From Myxococcales bacterium (lineage in GTDB: Bacteria; Myxococcota_A; Polyangia; Palsa-1104; SHYY01), in assembly GCA_009692555.1 (NCBI GenBank), contig SHYY01000048.1, positions 1-34,804 on the forward strand: a stretch of DNA of 34,804 nt, written 5' to 3'. The notes below the pieces were generated by a model that saw only the letters and a program-made list of their open reading frames with translations, ran no database searches and was not told the DNA's origin. Numbering within the stretch: position 1 is the stretch's first letter; every line of letters begins with the position of its first letter. This document shows, one piece after another, positions 15,063 through 22,955 of this stretch. A program made the position numbers and the translations under genes.

Positions 15063-16013
15063 TCACGGCATCGGGTGCGCTTCGAAGAAGTCCAGCATCG
15101 TCTTCGTTGCGCTGATGTCCGCGCTCGTCTTGCCGAGGAAGGGGACCTGGTTTCCGCCGGGCCATGTGTGGCCGCCCCCTTCGATGGTGCAGGAGGTGAC
15201 GGCGCTGCCGGCGGCGCAGGTGGACCATGTCTCGCAAGTGGCGTCGCCCATTTTGTAGGTGATCGTCGAGGTGGCGGCGCAGCCGTCGAGGGCGCGGAAA
15301 ACGGCGATGGTCGGGGCGACGAGGCTGTAGGCGACGAGCGGGTCGGAGGTGCCGTGGAAGTGGATCACGGGGACCGGGCGCGGCGGCTTGCACTGGTCGG
15401 CGGAGAGGCGGAGCGTTCCGGCGACAGGGCCGATGGCGGCGACGAGATCCGAGGCTTCGCAGGCGAGCCGGTAGGAGAGGTAGCCGCCGTTCGAGAGGCC
15501 GGTCGAGAAGATGCGCCTGGGATCGACGCAGTATTCGCTCGCGATCTGCGCGGTGAGCGCGCGCACGAAGGCGACGTCGTCGACCCCGCTGCTGGCGGCG
15601 CCGCCGCAGCACGAGCCGGCGTTCCAGCTGTTCTGGATGCCTTGCGCATGGGCGACGAGGAAGCCGCGTGCGTCGCTTTCCTCGATCATCTTGGAAAAGT
15701 TCTTCTGCTGATCAGGGTTGGAGGTGAGGCCGTGGAAGTTCAGGACCAGCGTCGTCGGCGCCGCCGGGTCGTAGCGATCCGGGACGTGCAGCTGGCTGGT
15801 GCGCGCCATGCCGCCCGAGGTGATCATCAACGTGCGATCGCCCTTCGCGCCGGTCTTGCCCGTGCACACCCTTGCCGACACCGCGAGGTCGGTCGCTGGA
15901 TTTCCAGCGGCGAAGTCGGACGCGCCGCCACCGTCCGTTCCGGGTGTGGGACCGAGTCCGTCCTGGGTGCAGCCGGCGAGCAGAAGAACCGCCATCGAGA
16001 TCGACACGCGCAT
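15063..16013 (-). CDS. Secreted PHB-depolymerase/LpqC-type esterase lipoprotein
   Basis: A 316-residue protein starting at the ATG at 16013, with signal MRVSISMAVLLLAGC and lipid attachment at Cys15, then an Asp/Gly/Pro-rich linker (TDGGGASDFAAGNPATD). The alpha/beta hydrolase domain of the LpqC/feruloyl esterase (CE1-like) group follows. The nucleophile is S174 in GLSNGG, the acid D224 in HGTSDPLV, and the base H282 in GGGHTWPGG. NSWNAGSCCGGAASSGVDDV is the usual oxyanion-side segment of the family. It would hydrolyse extracellular esters such as short polyhydroxyalkanoates or plant phenolic esters; the exact substrate is not predictable. An upstream in-frame extension lacks a signal and is not used. 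Confidence 0.88.
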   Translation of the reverse strand: MRVSISMAVLLLAGCTQDGLGPTPGTDGGGASDFAAGNPATDLAVSARVCTGKTGAKGDRTLMITSGGMARTSQLHVPDRYDPAAPTTLVLNFHGLTSNPDQQKNFSKMIEESDARGFLVAHAQGIQNSWNAGSCCGGAASSGVDDVAFVRALTAQIASEYCVDPRRIFSTGLSNGGYLSYRLACEASDLVAAIGPVAGTLRLSADQCKPPRPVPVIHFHGTSDPLVAYSLVAPTIAVFRALDGCAATSTITYKMGDATCETWSTCAAGSAVTSCTIEGGGHTWPGGNQVPFLGKTSADISATKTMLDFFEAHPMP

Positions 16014-16075
16014 GGCCGTGAGACTACCAAATCCGACGCGCGACCGGCTTCTGCGCCTTCGGCGGGTCGTTGAGC

Positions 16076-16444
16076 TCAGCGTCCGGTGAGCGCGCGGCCC
16101 ACCTCGTCGCGCAGCCAGCCGAGGTAGCGGGCGCACGGCGTGCGCGCGGGGGCCAGCGCATCGACCATCGTGCGATCGTCGGTGACGACCAGCGCGGCGT
16201 CGATCGCCGCCAGCACCGCGCGGTGGTCGTCCAGGCCGCCGCCTGGGATCCCCACCACCGGCATCTCGGGGAGCTCCTCGCCCCGCGCCGCGGCGAGCCC
16301 GCGCGCGGCGTGGAAGAGCAGGTTGCGGGAGCGGAGCGCGGCGCGGTAGGCCGGGTCGCAGGCACCGTGGGTCGCGTGCGCAACGGAGTCGACCAGCGCG
16401 GCTCGCGCCTCTCCGAGCTGTCTCCTCACGCCAGCGAGCTGCAT
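16076..16444 (-). CDS. Hypothetical protein
   Basis: A 122-residue soluble, Ala/Arg-rich protein from the ATG at 16444. It has helical segments (RRQLGEARAALVDSVAHA, NLLFHAARGLAAARGEELP) and a central EMPVVGIPGGGLDDHRAVL stretch. No family is recognised. It reads in the same direction as the esterase, 62 bp upstream, and is divergent from the ABC-F gene with 74 bp between. The product looks like a folded domain rather than a chance frame, but function cannot be stated. Confidence 0.5.
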   Translation of the reverse strand: MQLAGVRRQLGEARAALVDSVAHATHGACDPAYRAALRSRNLLFHAARGLAAARGEELPEMPVVGIPGGGLDDHRAVLAAIDAALVVTDDRTMVDALAPARTPCARYLGWLRDEVGRALTGR

Positions 16445-16518
16445 GCCCTGGACTCTACATCGAGATCGATGCTCTGGCTCCCCGGCGCTGGATCGGCAAC
16501 ACTCCGGCCCGGAGACGC

Positions 16519-18441
16519 TTGCCCGCGATCATCACCGTCCAGGAGGTCGAGAAGAGCTTCGGGCCGCGGCGCGTCCTCGACGGGGTCTCGTTCGCCGTCG
16601 ACGAGCACGATCGGATCGGGATCGTCGGGGTCAACGGGTCGGGCAAGTCGACGCTGCTCCGCATGCTGGTCGAGGACGCCACCGCGCTGGACGCCGCGCC
16701 CGACGCCGGCCTGATCACGCGACGGCGCGGGCTGTCGGTCGCCTACGTGGCCCAGGAGCCGCGGCTCGATCCCGAGCGCACCGTCGGTGAGACGCTGCGG
16801 GAGGGGTTGAAGGCGCACAGCGAGGCGCTCGGCCGGCTGGAGACGATCGGTGCGCGCATGGCCGATCTCGACGGGGCGAGGCAGGACGCCGCGCTCGCGG
16901 AGCAGGCCGCCCTGCACCACCGGATCGAGCAGCTTGGCGGGTGGGAGATGGAGCACGAGGTGCGTGGGATCGCCGCGGCGCTCGCCCTGCCTCCCGTCGC
17001 TGCGCGGATCGATACCCTCTCGATCGGGGAGCGGCGGCGGGTCGCCCTCGGGCGCGCGCTCCTCGGTCGCCCGGACCTCCTCGCCCTCGACGAGCCGACC
17101 AATCACCTCGACGGGCGCTCGATCGAGTGGCTCCAGGGCCGCCTCGCGGAGCACGCCGGCGCGCTCCTCCTGGTGACCCACGATCGCTGGTTCCTCGACG
17201 CGGTGGCGACGCGGATCATCGAGCTCGATCGCGGGCGCCTCTTCACCTACGCAGGGGACTATGTCGCGTTCCTCGGGCAGCAGGCCGACCGGCTCGATCA
17301 GGAGGTGTCGCGCGAGAAGGACCGGGCCTCGTTCGTCCGGCGCGAGCTGTCGTGGATCCGGCGCGGACCCCAGGCGCGCTCGACCAAGCAGCAGGCGCGG
17401 ATCGATCGCTTCGATGCGGCGGTGGCTTCGGCACCGACGGCGGCGGACCGGCGCACCGGCCCGATGGTGCTGCGGCTCCCGGCTGGCGGGCGGCTCGGGA
17501 AGACGATCCTCGAGCTGCGCGGCGCGGGCAAGTCGCTCGGCGGGCGGCGGCTGTTCTCCGGGCTCGATCTGATCGTCAAGCCGGGCGATCGGATCGGCGT
17601 GGTGGGACCGAACGGCGCCGGCAAGACCACCCTGGTGCGGGTGCTCCTCGGGCTGCTCGCCCCTGACGAGGGCGAGGTGGTGGTGGGCCTTAACACGCGC
17701 TTCGCTTTTCTCGATCAGGGGCGCGCCGATCTGCGCGACGACCTGACGGTGCTCGAGGAGGTGGCAGGCGATCACGATCACGTGGTGCTCGAGGACGGCC
17801 CGGTGCACGTCCGCACCTTCCTGCGCATGCTCCTGTTCGACGACTCCTTCGCCGACACGCCGATCGGGACGCTCTCCGGCGGCGAGCGCAACCGCGTGCA
17901 GCTGGCGAAGCTCCTGCGCGCCGGCGCGAACCTCCTGGTGCTCGACGAGCCGACCAACGATCTCGATCTGATGACGCTCGGCGTCCTCGAGGAGGCGCTG
18001 TGCGATTTTCCCGGCTGCGCGGTGATCGTCTCGCACGACCGCTGGTTCCTGGATCGGGTGGCGACCGGGATCCTGGCCTTCGAGGGGGAGGGGAGGGTGG
18101 TGTTCTACGAAGGGGACTATTCGTCGTACCTCGCCCGCCGCCCGGCCGAGCGCGCACCTCCGGCTGAGCCACGCCCCGCAGCGACGGTGGCGACCGCGGG
18201 TGGGGCGGGCAAGCCGCGCAAGCGGAGCTATCGCGAAAAGCAGGAGCTGGAGGGGATCGAGGCGGCGATCACCACCGCCGAGGGGAGCGTCGCGGAGCGC
18301 GAACGGGTGCTCTCGGACCCGGCGGTCTACCGCGATCGGGGAGCGGAGGTCCCGTCGCTGGTGGCCGACCTTGAGCGGGCGCGGCGCGAAGTGGAGCGGC
18401 TCTACGCGCGCTGGCAGGAGCTGGACGCGCTACCCTCGTAG
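16519..18441 (+). CDS. uup: ABC-F family ATPase, Uup type
   Basis: A 640-residue cytosolic protein with two ATP-binding domains and no membrane segment. Walker A motifs are GVNGSGKST and GPNGAGKTT. Walker B/switch regions are LLALDEPTNHLD with THDRWF, and LLVLDEPTNDLD with SHDRWF. The linker has WIRRGPQARSTKQQARIDRF, diagnostic of Uup, and a C-terminal coiled coil (about 570-640). ABC-F proteins act on ribosomes; Uup has also been linked to DNA and ribosome maintenance. The first signature motif is LSIGE rather than LSGGE; the second is a normal LSGGE. The start is TTG at 16519, supported by GGAG at 16511-16514. Confidence 0.9.
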   Translation: MPAIITVQEVEKSFGPRRVLDGVSFAVDEHDRIGIVGVNGSGKSTLLRMLVEDATALDAAPDAGLITRRRGLSVAYVAQEPRLDPERTVGETLREGLKAHSEALGRLETIGARMADLDGARQDAALAEQAALHHRIEQLGGWEMEHEVRGIAAALALPPVAARIDTLSIGERRRVALGRALLGRPDLLALDEPTNHLDGRSIEWLQGRLAEHAGALLLVTHDRWFLDAVATRIIELDRGRLFTYAGDYVAFLGQQADRLDQEVSREKDRASFVRRELSWIRRGPQARSTKQQARIDRFDAAVASAPTAADRRTGPMVLRLPAGGRLGKTILELRGAGKSLGGRRLFSGLDLIVKPGDRIGVVGPNGAGKTTLVRVLLGLLAPDEGEVVVGLNTRFAFLDQGRADLRDDLTVLEEVAGDHDHVVLEDGPVHVRTFLRMLLFDDSFADTPIGTLSGGERNRVQLAKLLRAGANLLVLDEPTNDLDLMTLGVLEEALCDFPGCAVIVSHDRWFLDRVATGILAFEGEGRVVFYEGDYSSYLARRPAERAPPAEPRPAATVATAGGAGKPRKRSYREKQELEGIEAAITTAEGSVAERERVLSDPAVYRDRGAEVPSLVADLERARREVERLYARWQELDALPS

Positions 18442-18456
18442 ACGATGCACTGAGGC

Positions 18457-19446
18457 TCAGCCGACCACGGCGTTCACCCGCCCGAGCTGGAGGCCGAGGT
18501 CCCCGATCTCGCGCTGCCACCACGTGTGCTCGAGGAAATCGGGGAACGTGCGCGGGAAGGCCGGGTCGCGGTAGCGCTGCGCGATCCAGGCCGAATAACG
18601 CAGGATCCTGAGCGCGCGGAGCGGCTCAACGAGGCGCTCGGCACCCTGGGCGAGAGCGCGCATCGAGCGGTAGGCGTCGGTCAGGACCGCCCGCTGGCGC
18701 AGCGCCTCGGCGTCGTGGCCGGGCACGAGCAGCCACAGGTCCTGCACCGGCGGGCCGGCGAGGAAGTCGTCGAAGTCGAGGAAGAAGGGGCCGCTCGATC
18801 CCCACAGGAGATTTCCGAGGTGGCAGTCGCCGTGGAGGCGGATCGTCTCGGGGGACGAGCGCGCGAAGGCCCGGGCGCACGCGGCGATCAGCTCCTCGGC
18901 GACGGTGACGAAGCGGCCCAGCAGCTCGTGCGGGATCCACGGACCGGAGGTGAGCAGGCGGACGCTGGCGGCGCCGTAGCTCTCCGGCGTCAGCGTCGGT
19001 CTGGGCGTTGCGGCGCGGCGCGATCCGACGTGGTGGAGCCGTGCCACCAGCCGGCCGAGCTGGGCCAGCTGCTCGTCGGTGAGCTCCTCCGGGGCGCGCC
19101 CGCGCGCCTTCGGGAAGACCGCGTAATGGATCGCTCCACCGTCGCCGGGCAGGTCGCCCAGGGTCGCCCCGCCACCGAGATCGATCGGCGGCACCACCGG
19201 CAGCTCGGCCTCCAGCAGCTCGGCGAGGAGGGCGTGCTCCTCGAGGATCGCCTCGCGCGACCAGCGGGCCGGCCGGTAGAACTTCGCCACCAGGCGCTCG
19301 CCCTCCTCCAGCTCCACCTCGTAGACCCGGTTCTCGAGGCTGTTCAGCGCCAGCACGCGCCCGGTCGCTCGCCGCCCCCCGACCTCGACGGCGGCCAGCA
19401 CCCGCTCGGGAGTGAGGGAGAAGAAGCTGTCGTCGAGGGCGGCCAT
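18457..19446 (-). CDS. srkA: Stress-response Ser/Thr kinase, SrkA/YihE-like
   Basis: A 329-residue protein of the aminoglycoside phosphotransferase-like kinase fold. It starts FFSLTPERVLAAVE, and has NSLENRVYEVELEEGERLVAKFYRP with the ATP-binding Lys. The catalytic HGDCHLGNLLW has D207, and the metal-binding LDFDDF has D224. These match SrkA (RdoA/YihE), which counters stress-induced cell death in enterobacteria. Length equals E. coli SrkA (328). It is convergent with the ABC-F gene (15 bp) and divergent from the reductase gene at 19631. It overlaps no other gene. No DsbA-type neighbour is present, unlike E. coli. Confidence 0.85.
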   Translation of the reverse strand: MAALDDSFFSLTPERVLAAVEVGGRRATGRVLALNSLENRVYEVELEEGERLVAKFYRPARWSREAILEEHALLAELLEAELPVVPPIDLGGGATLGDLPGDGGAIHYAVFPKARGRAPEELTDEQLAQLGRLVARLHHVGSRRAATPRPTLTPESYGAASVRLLTSGPWIPHELLGRFVTVAEELIAACARAFARSSPETIRLHGDCHLGNLLWGSSGPFFLDFDDFLAGPPVQDLWLLVPGHDAEALRQRAVLTDAYRSMRALAQGAERLVEPLRALRILRYSAWIAQRYRDPAFPRTFPDFLEHTWWQREIGDLGLQLGRVNAVVG

Positions 19447-19595
19447 CGGCGGAGGATAGCAGACGCCCGATCGCGCTCGGGGACACCGCGCGAGCGATGC
19501 CGTCGGCGGGCCGCACCTGAAGTCGGTGCGGAGGCGGGTCGCAGCGACGCTGGGGGACCTTCTGGTTTCGTGATTTCGCCCGCGCGCCCTTCTGC

Positions 19596-19624
19596 TTGAC
19601 GGGGCGCGAGGCGCTTGTTAGAGA
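19596..19624 (+). promoter_or_regulatory. Candidate sigma-70-type promoter
   Basis: TTGACG (19596-19601), then 17 bases, then TAGAGA (19619-19624), immediately before the ATG at 19631. If real, transcription would begin almost at the start codon, giving a very short leader. The -10 match is weak. Confidence 0.3.
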
Positions 19625-19630
19625 ACGCGA

Positions 19631-20728
19631 ATGCGGATAGCCATTGTCGGTGCGGGACCGGGCGGGTCGACCGCGGCGCTGTCGCTGGCGCGGCAGAAGC
19701 GCCATGAGGTGGTGCTGATCGACCGCGACGTCTTTCCGCGCGTGAAGACCTGCGGCTCGGCGCTCTCCCCGCGCTGCATCACGCTCAGTCAGGAGCTCGG
19801 GCTCTCGTCGGTGATGGAGAAGCAGGCCTACTGGATCCGCGGGCTGCGCTTCACCGGACCGTCGGGGCGCGAGGCGACCCTCTCGGGCAAGGAGGGCGCG
19901 TGGATCATTCCGCGCGCGCGCTTCGACGCGGAGATCGCATTCACCGCCGAGCGCACCGGCGCGCGCTTCGAGCAGGGCTTCAAGGCGATCAAGGCGCTGA
20001 AGGACCCGTCGGGGCGCGTGCGCGGCATCTCCGACGGAAAACGCGAGATCGAGGCCGACCTGACGATCTTCGCCGACGGCGCCCACTCGCGCTTCTCCGA
20101 AGACAAGCGCCCGAAGCGGCAGATCGCCACGATCATGGGCTGGTGGGAGGGGATCCCGCACCTCGCGGGGCACATGGAGATGTGGTTCTCGAAGCGCGTC
20201 TCCCCCTGGTACGGGTGGCTGTTCCCCGAGAACGCGACGCGGGTCAACATCGGCATCTGCTACGACCCCGCCGACGCGGCCGATCCCAAGACCATCCTCC
20301 AGGAGATCATCGACCGCCACGTCGGACCCGAGCGCATGAAGGGCGCCGAGATGGTCGCCTGCGAGTGCAGCACGACCATCAAGTACCGCGGGGCGCCGAT
20401 CGTCTACACCGAGGAGGTCGGCCCCGTCGCCGCCCCGGGCGCGCTGTGGATCGGCGAGGCCGCGCGCCTCACCAACGCCGCCACCGGCGAGGGCATTTAC
20501 CACGCCATGAAGTCGGGCGCGATCGCCGCCGACGTGATCGCCCAGAACCTGAACGGCACGCTCGGCCAGGTCTACGAGCAGGCCATCCGCCGCCACTTCA
20601 CCTTCCGCCTCCGCATGGCCCTCGGCTTCCTGAAGTTCGCCGGCTCGCCCGCCTTCTCCGCGGTGACCTCGCTGCTCGCCTACCGCCCCGTCGAGAAGAC
20701 GCTCCAGTGGGCACTCGCCCACGTCTGA
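19631..20728 (+). CDS. Geranylgeranyl-reductase-family flavoprotein
   Basis: A 365-residue FAD enzyme. The dinucleotide motif is GAGPGG at residues 7-12. The family's PxxxxCG segment appears as FPRVKTCGSALSPRC. WYGWLFPENATRVNIGI corresponds to the YGWxFP motif, and WIGEAARLTNAATGEGIYHAMKSG to the second FAD motif with the TGEGI turn. These are hallmarks of geranylgeranyl reductases, which saturate isoprenoid double bonds in archaeal lipids, chlorophyll and quinones. It is not squalene epoxidase. Sitting 1.1 kb upstream of the sterol operon and downstream of an isoprenoid region, it might saturate a polyprenyl or sterol side-chain double bond; this is inference. No strong ribosome binding site is present. 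Confidence 0.82.
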   Translation: MRIAIVGAGPGGSTAALSLARQKRHEVVLIDRDVFPRVKTCGSALSPRCITLSQELGLSSVMEKQAYWIRGLRFTGPSGREATLSGKEGAWIIPRARFDAEIAFTAERTGARFEQGFKAIKALKDPSGRVRGISDGKREIEADLTIFADGAHSRFSEDKRPKRQIATIMGWWEGIPHLAGHMEMWFSKRVSPWYGWLFPENATRVNIGICYDPADAADPKTILQEIIDRHVGPERMKGAEMVACECSTTIKYRGAPIVYTEEVGPVAAPGALWIGEAARLTNAATGEGIYHAMKSGAIAADVIAQNLNGTLGQVYEQAIRRHFTFRLRMALGFLKFAGSPAFSAVTSLLAYRPVEKTLQWALAHV

Positions 20729-20777
20729 GCGCGGTTGCGCGGTTGTCCCTTCCTGGCTCCCGTGCGAAGATTGAATC

Positions 20778-21101
20778 ATGGTTCGGGCTGAGCGACGGAA
20801 GACCCTGCCACGCGACATGCGGTGGCTGTTCCCCGAAATCTACACGCCGCGGCTCGACCTCGACGCCCAGGCAGACGGGATCCTGGCCCGCGTTCTCGAG
20901 CAGGGTGGCACATCCGAGGTCCGCTGGGCGGTCCACAGGTACGGCCTCGCAAGGATCCACCGCTTCTTTCGGGACGTCGGTCATCCGGATCTAAGCCCCC
21001 GCACGATTCAATTCTGGCGCGCACTGCTGCATGCCCCGGACGAGGAATGGAAAAGCCCACCGGCCTGGCGAAAGAGCAAGATCGCGCCCTGGATCTACTG
21101 A
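20778..21101 (+). CDS. DUF6922-type putative antitoxin
   Basis: A 107-residue protein with RWLFPEIYTPRLDLDAQADG, then ILARVLEQGGTSEVRWAVHRYG and SPRTIQFWRALL. This pattern is typical of the small DUF6922 partner encoded just before AbiEii-type nucleotidyltransferases. It overlaps the downstream gene by 55 bp, a usual arrangement in such pairs. Its antitoxin role is inferred from that pairing. ATG at 20778. Confidence 0.75.
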   Translation: MVRAERRKTLPRDMRWLFPEIYTPRLDLDAQADGILARVLEQGGTSEVRWAVHRYGLARIHRFFRDVGHPDLSPRTIQFWRALLHAPDEEWKSPPAWRKSKIAPWIY

Positions 21102-21694
21102 AGCGCGTGCCCGCCGTGGCGGAGGGATTTTATCTCGCCGGGGGGAGCGCGCTCGCGTGGCACCTTCGCCATCGCCGGTCCAACGATCTGGACTTTTTTT
21201 CGCTCACTCCGAGCGTCGGTCTCGAGGGCGTCCGGCGGGGCCTCGCGCACGGGATACCGGCGGCCGTGGCGCTCTCCTCGTCCGACGTCGCCATGAAGGT
21301 GCGCCTCGGCGACACGATGGTGGATTTCGTGAGCTACCCCTATCCGCCGCTCGATGCGCCTCGGGTCGGGCCACGCGGCTTTCCCGTCGCTGGCGTGCGT
21401 GATCTGGCCGCCATGAAGGTGGCGACGATCGCGTCGCGGGGTCTGCGTCGAGACTTCTGGGACCTGTTCGCGATCCTCGACGGCCCGCGAATGACACTGC
21501 AAGACGCGGTGGAGTCCTATCGTGCGCGCTTCGGCCTCACCGAGGCCGCCAGCTATCATGTGATGCGGGCGCTGACGTTCTTCGAGGACGCGGAGCGCGA
21601 TCCTCTGTGGCCCCAGGGTCTGACGAGCCGCAAGTGGGCATCGATCAAGAGGTTCTTCACCAGCAGTGCGCCCCTGCTCCTCGATGTTCCGTAG
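21047..21694 (+). CDS. AbiEii/AbiGii-family nucleotidyltransferase (putative toxin)
   Basis: A 215-residue protein from the ATG at 21047. The nucleotidyltransferase motif YLAGGSALAWHLRHRRSNDLDFF is at about residues 29-51 (G32-G33-S34; acidic D47 and D49), matching the GGSxLAxxxxHRxSxDLDFF pattern of AbiEii. PVAGVRDLAAMKVATIASRG and RDFWDLFAIL follow, as in the family. AbiEii proteins act in type IV-like toxin-antitoxin or phage-abortive systems, and some transfer nucleotides to tRNA. It overlaps the DUF6922 gene by 55 bp. The pair ends 142 bp before the sterol operon and seems functionally unrelated to it. Confidence 0.85.
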   Translation: MEKPTGLAKEQDRALDLLKRVPAVAEGFYLAGGSALAWHLRHRRSNDLDFFSLTPSVGLEGVRRGLAHGIPAAVALSSSDVAMKVRLGDTMVDFVSYPYPPLDAPRVGPRGFPVAGVRDLAAMKVATIASRGLRRDFWDLFAILDGPRMTLQDAVESYRARFGLTEAASYHVMRALTFFEDAERDPLWPQGLTSRKWASIKRFFTSSAPLLLDVP

Positions 21695-21728
21695 TCGCCG
21701 GATCCGATTGCCGTTGCCGTTGCCATGA

Positions 21729-21742
21729 GTGCGAATTCGCAC
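21729..21742. promoter_or_regulatory. 14-bp perfect palindrome upstream of the sterol operon
   Basis: GTGCGAATTCGCAC is a perfect 14-bp palindrome, 94 bases before the first sterol gene. A related GCGAAAACGCAC follows at 21754-21765, next to an AT-rich stretch (AGTAAAATTAAG) that is unusual in this GC-rich DNA and could hold a -10 element. It is a candidate operator for the sterol operon. Confidence 0.4.
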
Positions 21743-21822
21743 CTGCCATTTGAGCGAAAACGCACAGTAAAATTAAGCACTTGAGCCACCTCCTGCCGCG
21801 TGCTACGTCGGGCGCGCAACAC

Positions 21823-21829
21823 AAGGAGG
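21823..21829 (+). promoter_or_regulatory. Strong ribosome binding site of the sterol operon
   Basis: AAGGAGG, seven bases before the ATG at 21837. It is the best Shine-Dalgarno match seen in the window and fixes the start of the first sterol gene. Confidence 0.8.
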
Positions 21830-21836
21830 CGGTCCC

Positions 21837-22955
21837 ATGATCCTCGTCACCGGCGGCGCCGGGCACCTCGGCGCCAATCTCGTTCGCAGGCTGATCGCCG
21901 ATGGCCACGGCGGAGACATTCGCGCCCTCTATCGGCCCGCGAGCGACAATCGCGCGCTCGACGGCCTCCCGATCGAGCTCGTGGCCGGCGATCTTCGCGA
22001 CCTCGAGTCCCTGCGCGCCGCGGTCCGCGGGTGCGACCTTGTCTACCACTGCGCGGCCAAGATCTCGACGTTGGCGGGCAGCGAGCGCGAGATCTTCGAC
22101 TGCAATGTAGTCGGCACGCGGCATCTGCTGCTCGCGGCGCGCGAGGCGGGTGCGAAGAAGGTGGTCGTCTCCGGCTCCTTCAGCGCCGTCGGCCATCACC
22201 TCAGCCGCCCCAGCGACGAGAGCGTGCCGTTCTACCCGTTCGCCCTGGCGATGCCCTACGAGTGGACCAAGGCGCTGGTGGAGATGGAGTGCTGGCGCGC
22301 CGCCGCCGCCGGGCTCGAGACCGTGGTCGCCACCTCGTGCGCGATCATGGGCCCGCACGACTACAAGCCGTCGCGGATGGGCGAGACCCTGATCGCGTAC
22401 GCCCACCGCAAGCTGCCCGCCTACATCCCGGGCGGCTTCGAGTTCGTCTCGGCGCGTGACATCGTCGAGGGGCACATCCTGGCGATGGAGAAGGGCCGGA
22501 GCGGCGAGAAGTACATCATCAGCACCCGCTACGTCACGCTCGACGAGCTGATGCAGATCTTCCAGGAGGTCACCGGGACGCCGAAGCCGCGCTTCCGCCT
22601 CCCGCCGCCGCTGATGGCCGGCATCGCCGCCGTCGCCAGCCCGATCATGAGCCGCTTCTTTCCGCGGCGCACCCAGCGCCTCACCCCCGGGGCGATCCGC
22701 CTCCTCCGGATGGGCCGCCGCGCCGATCACGGCAAGGCGGAGCGCGACCTCGGCTTCCGTCCGACCAGCATGGAGGAGGCGGTGACGCTGGCGTACGCCG
22801 ATTTCCTCCGCCGCGGCTTGATCGAGCGCCCGCGCAGGAGCGTCGCGTTCGTCGATCCCTATCCCGCGCCCAAGGGCAAGCCGGCGGTCGAGGCCGCTCC
22901 TTCAGCGGGTCAGGGTCCGGCCAAGGTCAACGGCGCGCCGGAGGTCCAGGCGTGA
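21837..22955 (+). CDS. sdmB: SdmB-like NAD(P)-dependent sterol dehydrogenase (3-beta-HSD family)
   Basis: A 372-residue extended short-chain dehydrogenase. The cofactor motif is GGAGHLGANL at residues 5-14, the active-site Ser lies in VVSGSFSAVG, and the catalytic pair is Y141 and K145 (YEWTK). It resembles 3-beta-hydroxysteroid dehydrogenase/C-4 decarboxylases. In Methylococcus capsulatus, SdmA (Rieske oxygenase) and SdmB (reductase of this family) together remove C-4 methyl groups from sterols. The same gene pair occurs here, with the Rieske gene overlapping by GTGA, so SdmB function is the favoured call. The C-terminal tail (residues 335-372) is Pro/Ala-rich and probably disordered. First gene of a five-gene operon; strong AAGGAGG upstream. 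Confidence 0.82.
   Translation: MILVTGGAGHLGANLVRRLIADGHGGDIRALYRPASDNRALDGLPIELVAGDLRDLESLRAAVRGCDLVYHCAAKISTLAGSEREIFDCNVVGTRHLLLAAREAGAKKVVVSGSFSAVGHHLSRPSDESVPFYPFALAMPYEWTKALVEMECWRAAAAGLETVVATSCAIMGPHDYKPSRMGETLIAYAHRKLPAYIPGGFEFVSARDIVEGHILAMEKGRSGEKYIISTRYVTLDELMQIFQEVTGTPKPRFRLPPPLMAGIAAVASPIMSRFFPRRTQRLTPGAIRLLRMGRRADHGKAERDLGFRPTSMEEAVTLAYADFLRRGLIERPRRSVAFVDPYPAPKGKPAVEAAPSAGQGPAKVNGAPEVQA

Noticed and set aside
19631-20728. Squalene epoxidase
   Set aside because: The PxxxxCG, YGWxFP-type and TGEGI motifs are those of geranylgeranyl reductases; the squalene epoxidase motifs are not present.
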